A stretch of DNA of 55,708 nt from assembly GCF_014879935.1 (NCBI RefSeq), contig NZ_JACSRD010000108.1, positions 1 through 55,708 on the forward strand, given 5' to 3'. The notes under the pieces are model-generated. The model ran no database searches. It had not been told where the DNA came from and saw only the letters and a program-made list of their open reading frames with translations. Position numbers and translations under genes: made by a program. The stretch comes from Prosthecobacter sp. (lineage in GTDB: Bacteria > Verrucomicrobiota > Verrucomicrobiia > Verrucomicrobiales > Verrucomicrobiaceae). This document shows, piece by piece, positions 26,342 to 34,505 of this stretch (position 1 is the first letter of the stretch; each line of letters opens with the position of its first letter).

Positions 26342-29110
26342 ATGAAACCGATTCTCCTTAGCCTTTGCATCATCAGCAGCGCACTCGCCGCCGACTTCCC
26401 CGCGCTCTACAACAGCGAGCCCGGCAATCCGTCGCCGATGTCGCCGATGTCGCCGCAGGAGGCGTTGAAAGCGCTCAAGCTGCCGGAAGGCTTCAAGGCC
26501 ACGCTCTTTGCCGCAGAGCCGGACGTGCAGAATCCCATCGCGATGTCCTGGGATGGCAAAGGCCGCATGTGGGTGGCGGAAAACTACACCTACGCCGAGC
26601 GCACGAAGCGCTTTGACCTCGGCTTGAAGGACCGCGTGATCATCTTGGAGGACAAAGACTGGGATGGCATCGCCGAGACACGCAAAGTGTTCACGGAAGA
26701 CGTGCAGATGCTCACCGGCGTCGAGGTCGGTCGCGGTGGCGTGTGGCTCATGTGCCCGCCGCAGGTGCTTTTCATTCCGGATGCGAATGGCGACGACATT
26801 CCCGATGGCGAGCCGCAGGTGGTGATCGACGGCTTCACGGTGGCAAAGGACAACTACCACAACTTCGCCAACGGTCTGCGCTTCGCGCCCGATGACTGGC
26901 TCTACGGCCGCTGCGGCCACTCCTGCCCCGGCAAGCTCGGCATTCCCGGCACGCCCGAGGAGCAGCGCGTGCCGATGAAAGGCGGCATCTGGCGCTACCA
27001 TCCCGAGAAAAAGATCGTCGAAGTGCTCACGCATGGCACCACGAACCCGTGGGGCCATGATTGGGATGCCAACGGCGAGATGTTCTTCATCAACACCGTC
27101 ACCGGCCACCTCTGGCATCTCATCCACGGCGCGCATTTGATGGATTCGAGCACGCTGAATCCGCTTGTGTATGAAAAGCTCGACACCATCGCCGACCACT
27201 ACCACTACGACCGCAGCGGCAAGTGGAGCGATTCCCGCGATGGTAAAGCGAACTCCTTCGGCGGCGGTCACGCACACATTGGCATGATGATTTATCAGGC
27301 TGATCAATGGCCCGAGGAGTATCGCAACAAGCTCTTCACGCTCAACATGCACGGTCGCCGCGCCAACGTGGAGCGCCTTGAGCGCAACGGCAGCGGCTAC
27401 GTCGGCAAACACGAGCCTGATGTCTTCCTCAGCGACGATCCATGGTTCCGCGGCATCGAGATCAGAACCGGCCCCGACGGCAGCGGCTTCATCCTCGACT
27501 GGAGCGACACCGGCGAATGCCACGAATCCACCGGCGTGCATCGCACCTCCGGCCGCATCTTCCGCATCAGCTACGGCGAGCCGAAGAAGCCCGAAAAGCC
27601 CTTTGCCTGGCGCAAACCGTGGCCGAAGGCCGGTTTAAAAGCTGATGTGGAGCACATGCGAGTTCAAGCGATACGCGAGCACACTCAGTTCTGGCCAATA
27701 GACAGCATTACTGGACCACAAGCAGGTGCCAACTATCCCGATGCTGAAATCTCAGCATCCATGCCCGAACTGATTCTACACGCCAAAGAAGATGTTTCCG
27801 GTCTCGTCCGACTCACCCTCGCAAGCGTGCTTCAGCGACTTCCGCTCGACAAACGGCCTGCATTGGCCATTGCACTGCTTTCACACACCGAAGACGCCAA
27901 TGACCCGTTTTTGTCGCACATGGTCTGGTATGGCATTTCGCCGCTGAAGGCCGATGCGCTGCTCGAAATCGCCAAAGCATGCTCCTGGCCCAAAGTGACG
28001 CGTTGGATCGCCCGCAAGCTCGCGACGGAGCCGGAGGCACTGAATGCACTTCTCGCCATCAACAGCTCCGACGACGTGCTCGAAGGCATGGCCGAGGCCT
28101 TCAAAGGCATCCGCAAGGCTCCCAAGCCGACGAATTGGGACAAAGTCGTCGCTAGCTCGAAATCACTGCATCTTCGCGACCTGAGCATCCTCTTCGGCGA
28201 TGGCCGTGCGCTTGATGACGTGAAGAAGATCGCGATGGATGACCAAGCGGACATCGCCGCCCGCGAGTCGGCTCTCAAAACGCTCATCGAAGCCTGTCCG
28301 GACGATCTGCGGGAGCTTTGCACGAAGCTCATCGACGTTCGCGGCCTCAACACCACCGCTGCACGAGGTCTAGCGTTGTTTGATGATCCTGAGATCGGTA
28401 AGCAACTCGCGAAGAGCTACCGCAAGTTTGCCACGAGCATCATGGACACGCTCGTCGCGCGTCCGGCCTTTGCGAAGGCGATGCTAGCCGAAATGGCCGC
28501 CGGGCGCATTCCGCGCACCGAATTGAGCGCTTTCCACGCGCGCCAGATCCGCGCTTTCAATGACGAGGCGCTTTCGAAGCTGCTCATCGAAGCCTGGGGC
28601 GAGTTGCGCGAGTCTGCGGCGGACAAAAAACAGCTCATCGAGAAGCTGAAGGCCGATTTGAAGCCCGAAGTGCTCAAGCAAGCCAATCTCAGCAACGGCC
28701 GCATGCTCTTCACCGCCGTCTGCGGAGCTTGTCACATGATGTATGGCCAAGGCGGCAAGATCGGGCCCGATTTGACCGGCAGCGGTCGTGCGAGCCTCGA
28801 TTACTTGCTCGAAAACATCGCCGATCCGAGCGGCGTCGTGAGCGCGGACTACCGCATGAGCATCCTCACCCTCAAAGACGGCCGCCAGCTCAGCGGCGTG
28901 ATCGCGGAAAAAAGCGACCGGACGCTGTCGCTGCGCACCTTGACCGAAACCTTGACCCTCGACCGGTCGGAGATCACCAAAACCGACACCTCGCCTCTCT
29001 CCATGATGCCCGAGGGGCTCCTGCTGGCCTTCCCGCCCGACCCAGTGCGCGATTTGATCGCCTACCTCATGCATCCGGTGCAGGTGAAGCTGCCGGACAC
29101 AAAACCGTGA
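26342..29110 (+). CDS. PVC-type haem-binding, membrane-bound dehydrogenase-like protein
   Basis: A 922-residue exported protein with a signal peptide (about residues 1-16). The N-terminal half is a beta-propeller of the kind named Piru_Ver_Nterm ('GFKATLFAAEPDVQNPIAMSWDGKGRMWVAENYTY', 'GLRFAPDDWLYG', 'GGGHAHIGMMIY'), related to PQQ-type glucose dehydrogenases. A helical HEAT-like region follows, and a C-terminal cytochrome c domain carries one CxxCH (CGACHMMYGQGGKIGPDLTG), ending with the 'ILTLKDGRQLSGVIAEKSDRTLSLRT' and 'SPLSMMPEGLL' segments typical of this group. It probably oxidises a sugar or polyol in the periplasm and passes electrons to its haem. It begins 22 bases after the TauE-like gene. 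Confidence 0.93.
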   Translation: MKPILLSLCIISSALAADFPALYNSEPGNPSPMSPMSPQEALKALKLPEGFKATLFAAEPDVQNPIAMSWDGKGRMWVAENYTYAERTKRFDLGLKDRVIILEDKDWDGIAETRKVFTEDVQMLTGVEVGRGGVWLMCPPQVLFIPDANGDDIPDGEPQVVIDGFTVAKDNYHNFANGLRFAPDDWLYGRCGHSCPGKLGIPGTPEEQRVPMKGGIWRYHPEKKIVEVLTHGTTNPWGHDWDANGEMFFINTVTGHLWHLIHGAHLMDSSTLNPLVYEKLDTIADHYHYDRSGKWSDSRDGKANSFGGGHAHIGMMIYQADQWPEEYRNKLFTLNMHGRRANVERLERNGSGYVGKHEPDVFLSDDPWFRGIEIRTGPDGSGFILDWSDTGECHESTGVHRTSGRIFRISYGEPKKPEKPFAWRKPWPKAGLKADVEHMRVQAIREHTQFWPIDSITGPQAGANYPDAEISASMPELILHAKEDVSGLVRLTLASVLQRLPLDKRPALAIALLSHTEDANDPFLSHMVWYGISPLKADALLEIAKACSWPKVTRWIARKLATEPEALNALLAINSSDDVLEGMAEAFKGIRKAPKPTNWDKVVASSKSLHLRDLSILFGDGRALDDVKKIAMDDQADIAARESALKTLIEACPDDLRELCTKLIDVRGLNTTAARGLALFDDPEIGKQLAKSYRKFATSIMDTLVARPAFAKAMLAEMAAGRIPRTELSAFHARQIRAFNDEALSKLLIEAWGELRESAADKKQLIEKLKADLKPEVLKQANLSNGRMLFTAVCGACHMMYGQGGKIGPDLTGSGRASLDYLLENIADPSGVVSADYRMSILTLKDGRQLSGVIAEKSDRTLSLRTLTETLTLDRSEITKTDTSPLSMMPEGLLLAFPPDPVRDLIAYLMHPVQVKLPDTKP

Positions 29111-29190
29111 CGGATACCTCCCAAATGTGGGATAGGCGATAAAGGAATCTCCATTTGGCACGCGGCTTCGTCCCTGCTGTATTTTAAACC

Positions 29191-30195
29191 ATGTCTCAAG
29201 GACCCCTCCTCATCACCGGCGGAGCCGGCTACATCGGCTCCCACACCGTCCGTCACCTGCTGGACCAGCACGAGCGCGTCATCGTGCTCGACAATCTCGT
29301 CTTCGGCCATCGGGATGCGCTGCCGATGGATCGCGTGACTTTCATCGAAGGCGAGATGGCGGATGCGGTTCTCATTGAAAAGCTTTTCAGTGAACACAAA
29401 CCGGAGGCGGTGCTTCATTTCGCGGCATTTGCCTATGTCGGCGAATCCGTCACCGACCCGCTCAAGTACTACCGCAACAACCTCGCCGCCCCTCTCACCC
29501 TGCTCGAAGCCATGCAACGGCACGGCTGCAAGCGTTTCATCTTCTCCTCAACCTGCGCCACCTATGGCGATCCGGTCCGCATTCCGATCGACGAGACGCA
29601 TCCGCAGGCACCGGTGAACCCCTACGGAGCGTCGAAGTGGATGCTGGAACGCGTGCTGCGCGATTGCGAGCGTGCCTGGGGCCTGAAATCGGTCTTCCTG
29701 CGCTACTTCAACGCCTCCGGCTGCCACCCGAGCGGCGAGATCGGCGAGGATCACAACCCCGAGACCCACCTGATTCCGCTTGTCCTGCAGGCCGCCACAG
29801 GCCACCGGCCGCACATCACTGTCTTCGGCACGGATTACCCCACGCCGGACGGCACCTGCATCCGCGACTACATTCACGTGTGTGATCTCGCCAGCGCCCA
29901 CGCCCTCGCCTTGAAATATCTCCGCGAAGGCGGCGACACCATCGCGATCAATCTAGGGACCGGAAGAGGCTTCAGTGTGAAGGAAATCATCGCCACTGCC
30001 GAGTCGGTCACGGGCAAAACGATCCCAATCGTGTATGGCGAGCGTCGCGCGGGTGATCCTTCCGAACTCGTCGCTGACCCTGCTCTCGCGGCCAAGGTCA
30101 TTGGCTGGAAAGCCGCTCACCTCGATCCTCGCGAACACATTGAGAGCGCCTGGAAATGGATGAACGGGCCGCAAGGCGGACGATATGCGAATTGA
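29191..30195 (+). CDS. galE: UDP-glucose 4-epimerase
   Basis: GalE, 334 residues, a short-chain dehydrogenase-fold enzyme interconverting UDP-glucose and UDP-galactose with bound NAD. The Rossmann motif is GGAGYIGSHT (about 10-19), the catalytic Ser/Thr segment FSSTCATYGDP is present and the YxxxK pair lies in NPYGASKWMLE. The 'RDYIHVCDLASAHALAL' and 'NLGTGRGFSVKE' segments are standard for GalE. A spaced inverted repeat (CCAAATG at 29121 and CATTTGG at 29152) lies just upstream, followed by TTGGCA at 29155 and TATTTT at 29180, a possible though badly spaced promoter. Confidence 0.95.
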   Translation: MSQGPLLITGGAGYIGSHTVRHLLDQHERVIVLDNLVFGHRDALPMDRVTFIEGEMADAVLIEKLFSEHKPEAVLHFAAFAYVGESVTDPLKYYRNNLAAPLTLLEAMQRHGCKRFIFSSTCATYGDPVRIPIDETHPQAPVNPYGASKWMLERVLRDCERAWGLKSVFLRYFNASGCHPSGEIGEDHNPETHLIPLVLQAATGHRPHITVFGTDYPTPDGTCIRDYIHVCDLASAHALALKYLREGGDTIAINLGTGRGFSVKEIIATAESVTGKTIPIVYGERRAGDPSELVADPALAAKVIGWKAAHLDPREHIESAWKWMNGPQGGRYAN

Positions 30196-30249
30196 ACGCA
30201 TGCCGTCCGAGTTTGTCACAGCATGTCCCTGCTTTAACCGCTCGATCTC

Positions 30250-30984
30250 ATGACACCCTTCATTCTCCGGCTTGTCTGCCTGCTTGCATTCGCTGCGGGC
30301 TCGCTGGCTCATGCTGTGGAACTGATCGGAAAGCCTGAGGTGATGCCGGCAGCCAGCAGCGCCGTCATTCAATGGCGCACCGACGTGGACTGCGGCACAC
30401 GCCTTCAGTATGGGCTGAGCCCGACAACACTCGATCGCAAGACCGAAGGCGCTGTCAGCAGCAATCATGAGGTGACGCTTCAGGGGCTGACCCCGGGGAC
30501 CACCTACTATTACAGCATTGGCAGTGCCCGCACCCGGCTGGCAGGTGGCAGTTTCATCACCCCGGCAGAGGCCACGCAACCCTCGTTGGTGCGGCGCGTG
30601 CTGGATGCGATCGTTCCGGAGAAGCAAGCCGGGACGGTCGCCGCTAAAGCCAAAGCGCCTCCCGCACGTGAGACCTGGGGAAACATCACCACACTGCAAG
30701 ATCACTTTGAACGCCACGGCGGAGACTTTGGTAGCAAATCGGCGGATGACTATGCGGCGGAGGCCTGGTTTTTCCTCCAACGTGCCCGGAGTGACAGTCT
30801 GCCGATGAAACTCGATGCGACCGATGGCACTTTGCGCGTCTTCGATCCCAAGACTGGAGCCTTTGCCGCCTACACCGGCTCAGGCAGGACCAAGACCTTC
30901 TTCAAACCCGACAGCCCGACCTACTGGCAGCGCCAGCCCGGACGTGCCGTGAAACCCTCTGAGTTGCGCTTCATGACCCGCTGA
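30250..30984 (+). CDS. Secreted FnIII protein with C-terminal toxin-like (putative RNase) domain
   Basis: A 244-residue exported protein: signal peptide (1-22), a fibronectin type III or purple-acid-phosphatase N-terminal-like domain (about 25-105, 'SAVIQWRTDVDCGTRLQYG' and 'LTPGTTYYYSI'), a linker rich in A/K/P, then a compact domain at about 147-230. That domain has the pattern L-x2-HF-x2-HG-x2-FG-x-KS-x3-Y-x2-(E/A)A, then 'DGTLRVFDPKTGAFAAY', 'GRTKTFFKP' and 'YWQRQPG'. I recognise this from C-termini of polymorphic toxins and contact-inhibition proteins with a BECR (barnase/EndoU/colicin/RelE) fold; likely catalytic residues are H152, H156, K/T near 215 and Y225. A small zinc-ribbon gene follows 38 bases later as candidate immunity. 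Assignment is from memory. Confidence 0.55.
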   Translation: MTPFILRLVCLLAFAAGSLAHAVELIGKPEVMPAASSAVIQWRTDVDCGTRLQYGLSPTTLDRKTEGAVSSNHEVTLQGLTPGTTYYYSIGSARTRLAGGSFITPAEATQPSLVRRVLDAIVPEKQAGTVAAKAKAPPARETWGNITTLQDHFERHGGDFGSKSADDYAAEAWFFLQRARSDSLPMKLDATDGTLRVFDPKTGAFAAYTGSGRTKTFFKPDSPTYWQRQPGRAVKPSELRFMTR

Positions 30985-31022
30985 AGCCAGACGCCAGCAA
31001 ACCTTCCCCCAACCACCCAACC

Positions 31023-31346
31023 ATGAAAAATACCTCCAACCTTTGCCCCGTGTGCGGTTACGACCAGCTCGCGGAACCGCCGCGCAATCGCACCGGCGGA
31101 GCATCGATGGAAATCTGCGCCTGCTGCGGTTTCCAGTTCGGTGTGACTGACGATGACCAGGGAGTCAGTTATGATGAACATCGCCAGCGGTGGATCGCCG
31201 AAGGCATGCCCTGGACCAGCCATGGCAAAAAAGCTCCGAAAGGATGGAATCCCCAGACCCAGCTCGCCAATCTGGCCCTCAACGCCACTTTGAAACGCGT
31301 CAAAGGCCGGCCGCCGCGAATCTTTATGCAGACGGCTTCGGCGTGA
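31023..31346 (+). CDS. Small two-CxxC zinc-ribbon protein, candidate immunity protein
   Basis: A 107-residue cytoplasmic protein with four likely zinc ligands: C8 and C11 (CPVCGYDQL) and C32 and C35 (ICACCGF), followed by 'QFGVTDDDQGVSYDEHRQRWIAEGMPW' and a 'KGWNPQTQLANL' motif. Proteins of this layout are often found as small partners of toxin-like genes, but no function is proven. It lacks a signal peptide, as an immunity protein acting in the cytoplasm would, and lies 38 bases after the toxin-like gene. Alternatively it is an unrelated housekeeping zinc protein. Its TGA lies inside a palindrome shared with the recN stop. Confidence 0.6.
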   Translation: MKNTSNLCPVCGYDQLAEPPRNRTGGASMEICACCGFQFGVTDDDQGVSYDEHRQRWIAEGMPWTSHGKKAPKGWNPQTQLANLALNATLKRVKGRPPRIFMQTASA

Positions 31347-31356
31347 CCTCACGCCG
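31339..31356. terminator. Palindrome holding both convergent stop codons
   Basis: CGGCGTGA (31339-31346) and TCACGCCG (31349-31356) form a perfect 8-bp inverted repeat around two bases. The left arm ends with the TGA of the zinc-ribbon gene and the right arm starts with the reversed TGA of recN. A short CTCCTTTTA follows on the plus strand. It may stop transcription from both sides. Confidence 0.45.
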
Positions 31357-33010
31357 CTCCTTTTAACAAGCTCTTCGCATGCTCCCGCGCACTCGCGGCG
31401 CTGCCGCCGAGCATGCGGGCGAGTTCTTCCACGCGCTCATCACCCGCCACCTCGGCGATTTGGGATTTCGTGTGGCCGCCTTTGATCTCCTTGGTCACGA
31501 CGAAGTGGCTCTTCGCCAGCGAGGCCACCTGCGGGAAGTGCGTGATGGCGATCACCTGATGCGTGGCACCCAGCGCGGCCATCTTGCGGCCCACCGCCTC
31601 GGCGATGTTGCCGCCGACGTTCGCGTCAATCTCATCAAACACGAGCAGCGGCACCGCGTCCTGCTTTGCGAGGGCGCTTTTCACCGCCAGCAGCACGCGT
31701 GACATTTCTCCGCTCGATGCGGTCATGCGCAGTGGCTTGGATGGCTCGCCCGGATTCGGCGCAAAATGGAAATCGACCTCCTCCAGACCGCTTTTGGCCG
31801 GTTCCGAGAGGTTCGTGAGCTGCGCGGCAAAAACACTCTGTTTGAAACCGAGATCGGCCAGATGGCTCGCGACCTCCTTCGCAAGCTTCGGAGCAGCATC
31901 CGCACGCTTTTTCGAGATTTGCTTCCCGAGCTTCAAAACCTCCGCCTCACGCTCTTTGACGAGCTTTTGTAGCTTCGCGATCTCCTCGCCGCGATTTTCG
32001 ATGCGGCTCAGCTTGCGCTCCGTCTCGGCCAGGAACTCCAAAATCTCGCCAATCGTGCGGCCATACTTCCGCTTCAGTTTTTGAATCGTGTCGATACGGC
32101 TTTCCAGCCGCACGAGCTCCGCCGGATCGATCTCCAGCTCCTCCGCGTAGTCCGCTACGCTGCTCTCCAGCTCCGTCAGCTCGATCTGCGCGGATTTGAA
32201 GCCTTCAAACATCTTCGCCGTGCCCGGATCGATCTTCTCCAGCTCATGGATGCTGCGGCTGATCTCGCGCAAACCATCGATCACACTACCTTCACCATCG
32301 CTCAGACGGCTCGTGATGGCACCGCATAGCTCGGCAAGGCGTGCGCCATTCGCCGCGATGCGATGCTTCGACTCGATCTCCTCCTCTTCGCCCGCTTTCA
32401 GGTCGGCGGAGGCGATCTCATTCGCCTGAAACTTCAGCATGTCGATCTGCTGGCTGCTGGCTCGTTCGGAATTCTCCAGTTCGTCGAGCTCTGTCGCCGT
32501 CGCCCGCCATTCCTTCCAGGCCGCCTCATACTTCGCGAGCTGCTCCTCGATGCCGGCAAACTTGTCCAGCATGTCCATCTGCCGCTCACGGGAGTTCAGC
32601 GATTGATGATCATGCGGCCCATGAAGATCCACAAGGAACTCGCCGAGGCTTTTCAGCACCTGAATCGTCACCGGCGAGCAATTCACAAACTGCTTGTTCG
32701 CCCCGCTGGCGCTGATGGTGCGCTTCACGATCAACTCGCCATCCTGGCAAGGCTCCAGCCCGGCCTCTTCGAGCACCGCATCCACGGCCTTCGCATCCTT
32801 CAGATGAAAACTCGCCTCCACCGTGCAGGCATCCTGCCCCGTGCGGATGAGTGAGCGGTCCGCCCGCTCGCCGAGGATGAGCTTCAAAGCCCCCACGATG
32901 ATCGACTTCCCCGCCCCGGTCTCGCCTGTCACACCCACCAGCCCCGCCGCGAGTTCCCACGTCACGTCTTCGACGAGAGCGAGATTGCGGATTTTGAGGA
33001 CAGAAAGCAT
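31349..33010 (-). CDS. recN: DNA repair protein RecN
   Basis: RecN, 553 residues, an SMC-like ATPase acting early in double-strand break repair. The Walker A motif GETGAGKS lies at 29-36, a long coiled-coil arm fills the centre (about 160-370, rich in E/K/L), and the ABC signature (SSGEMSRVLLAVKSAL) and Walker B (LLVFDEIDANVGG) lie in the C-terminal lobe. Length and start are standard for the family. Just upstream (33028-33052) is a short direct repeat. Confidence 0.95.
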   Translation of the reverse strand: MLSVLKIRNLALVEDVTWELAAGLVGVTGETGAGKSIIVGALKLILGERADRSLIRTGQDACTVEASFHLKDAKAVDAVLEEAGLEPCQDGELIVKRTISASGANKQFVNCSPVTIQVLKSLGEFLVDLHGPHDHQSLNSRERQMDMLDKFAGIEEQLAKYEAAWKEWRATATELDELENSERASSQQIDMLKFQANEIASADLKAGEEEEIESKHRIAANGARLAELCGAITSRLSDGEGSVIDGLREISRSIHELEKIDPGTAKMFEGFKSAQIELTELESSVADYAEELEIDPAELVRLESRIDTIQKLKRKYGRTIGEILEFLAETERKLSRIENRGEEIAKLQKLVKEREAEVLKLGKQISKKRADAAPKLAKEVASHLADLGFKQSVFAAQLTNLSEPAKSGLEEVDFHFAPNPGEPSKPLRMTASSGEMSRVLLAVKSALAKQDAVPLLVFDEIDANVGGNIAEAVGRKMAALGATHQVIAITHFPQVASLAKSHFVVTKEIKGGHTKSQIAEVAGDERVEELARMLGGSAASAREHAKSLLKGAA

Positions 33011-33027
33011 GCGGCGGCGGTTTGGAG

Positions 33028-33052
33028 GTCCGCGAAGATGGGAAGTCCGCGA
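33028..33052. repeat. Direct repeat upstream of recN
   Basis: GTCCGCGA occurs at 33028-33035 and again at 33045-33052, 17 bases apart, in the 61-base gap before recN. It could be an operator or a dispersed repeat. No LexA-type site is evident. Confidence 0.35.
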
Positions 33053-33071
33053 CGCATTTCAAGACGGCGCG

Positions 33072-33503
33072 TCAGTTTCCTGCAAACAGCGGCCGGAAAC
33101 CCGCCTGCTCGAAGTGGTGATCCCCCGTCCGCGCCTCCGTGATCTCTTGATCCTGCATCACCACAAACGAGATGCAGTCCGTGAGCGACCAATGCTTGTC
33201 CGATCTGGAGGCATAAAGTTTCAGTCCCCGCAGATAGAGGCTGCCGCTCGACTGAATCACGGTGAAGAAAGGGTCCGTTTCAATGCTTTGCAGGAGTGCG
33301 GCCGCACATTGCCTCACAGGAGTACCGCCGAGGGCGTTGGCTAGCCACTCGCTGGCCTTGCCGCGAGCAGGAGCAGGTTCTTCGACCCGGCTCACCTGCA
33401 CGACAAACGAAGAGTCCAGCACGGCGAGCACATGCAACGTGTCGCCCTCGTGAACATCGAGCCCGAGCAAGCGCTCGGCTGGAATGCGTTGGGTGAAGGT
33501 CAT
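33072..33503 (-). CDS. AbrB-like antitoxin fused to the C-terminal half of a PIN toxin (remnant)
   Basis: A 143-residue protein made of two parts. Residues 1-58 resemble an AbrB-type antitoxin ('RIPAERLLGLDVHEGDTLHVLAVLDSSFVVQV', then 'GKASEWLANALG'). Residues 62-143 resemble the second half of a PIN-domain toxin ('GLKLYASRSDKHWSLTDCISFVVM' and 'TGDHHFEQAGFRPLF'), including the late Asp-rich metal-site region. The first half of the PIN domain, with its first Asp and Glu, is missing. The simplest reading is an internal deletion that removed the antitoxin tail and PIN head of a VapBC-type pair and left an in-frame fusion, probably without nuclease activity. Confidence 0.6.
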   Translation of the reverse strand: MTFTQRIPAERLLGLDVHEGDTLHVLAVLDSSFVVQVSRVEEPAPARGKASEWLANALGGTPVRQCAAALLQSIETDPFFTVIQSSGSLYLRGLKLYASRSDKHWSLTDCISFVVMQDQEITEARTGDHHFEQAGFRPLFAGN

Positions 33504-33563
33504 GCGTCGAGTTTATAGGCTCGCTCGTGGGCAGGCAAGGGCGCAATTTGATCACGCCGATCA

Positions 33564-34490
33564 TCACCCACGACGCAGCAACGCCACAATCTCGCGGCGC
33601 TTCGGGGCGGAGGGCTGGGCACCGAGGCGGGTGATGCTGAGGGCGGCGGCGGCGTTGGCGAAGCGGATGGCTTCGGGGAGCGGGTGGTTTTCGCCGAGGG
33701 CGACGGCGAGGGCACCGTTGAAGGTGTCGCCGGCGGCGGTGGTATCGACGGGCTGGACGGGGAAGGACGGGATGAGGAGTCGTGTGCCGTCGTCCATGGC
33801 GAGGAAGGCTCCGCGGGCACCGAGCGTGATGATGACATGGCGCACGCCGGACTTTTGCAGCGCGTTCGCGGCGCGGTGGCAGTCTTTTTCACTGCGAACG
33901 CGGATGCCGGTGAGGGTTTCGGCCTCGGTTTCGTTCGGTGTGATGATGGTGAGCTGGCGAAGCAACTCCGCAGGCAGTGGCTGAGCAGGCGCGGGATTCA
34001 AAATGACGCGCACACCGGCTTTCGCGGCGATCTCGGCGGCGGCCTGGATGGTGGGCAGCGGCGTCTCGAGCTGCATGAGCAGTGTGTGCGCTCCGCGAAT
34101 GACTTTCGCGGCCTTCCGCACATGTGCGGGCGTGAGGCGTTGATTCGCGCCACCGGCCACGGCGATGCTGTTTTCGCCATTTTCATCAACGAGGATGAGG
34201 GCGACGCCGGAAGCGGCTTTGGCATCGCGGGTGACATGCGTGATGTCGATGCCTTCGCTGCGCCAACTCGCGAGGGATTGATCGCCGAATGCATCGCTGC
34301 CGATGCGGGCAATGAAACTCACGCTGCCGCCGGCGCGTCTCGCGGCCACGGCTTGATTCGCGCCTTTGCCGCCAGCGGCGGTGATGAACTCGCCGCCGAG
34401 CACGGTTTCACCGGGACGCGGCAGGGTGCGTGTGCGCACGATCATGTCGGTATTCGAGCTGCCAAGGACGACGAGGGATGAGACGGGCAT
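33564..34490 (-). CDS. rbsK: Ribokinase
   Basis: A 308-residue PfkB-family sugar kinase with ribokinase features: 'GSSNTDMIVRT' at the N-terminus, the AAGGKGANQAVAARRAG sugar-binding motif, 'ITPNETEAETLTG', and the ATP-site signature DTTAAGDTFNGALAVAL with its catalytic Asp. It would phosphorylate ribose or a similar sugar in the cytoplasm. It is the last gene of a minus-strand run, 15 bases after the GRP-family transporter, which fits uptake followed by phosphorylation. Confidence 0.9.
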   Translation of the reverse strand: MPVSSLVVLGSSNTDMIVRTRTLPRPGETVLGGEFITAAGGKGANQAVAARRAGGSVSFIARIGSDAFGDQSLASWRSEGIDITHVTRDAKAASGVALILVDENGENSIAVAGGANQRLTPAHVRKAAKVIRGAHTLLMQLETPLPTIQAAAEIAAKAGVRVILNPAPAQPLPAELLRQLTIITPNETEAETLTGIRVRSEKDCHRAANALQKSGVRHVIITLGARGAFLAMDDGTRLLIPSFPVQPVDTTAAGDTFNGALAVALGENHPLPEAIRFANAAAALSITRLGAQPSAPKRREIVALLRRG

Positions 34491-34505
34491 GAGACGATGC
34501 GGGGT

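Noticed and set aside
29121-29158. CCAAATG/CATTTGG inverted repeat before galE as a terminator
   Set aside because: The arms are 24 bases apart and no T run follows; it may be chance or an operator, so it was noted only under galE.
29155-29171. TTGGCACG-type sequence before galE resembling a sigma-54 site
   Set aside because: The -24 half is excellent, but the invariant GC at -12 reads CG, so it should not work as an RpoN promoter.
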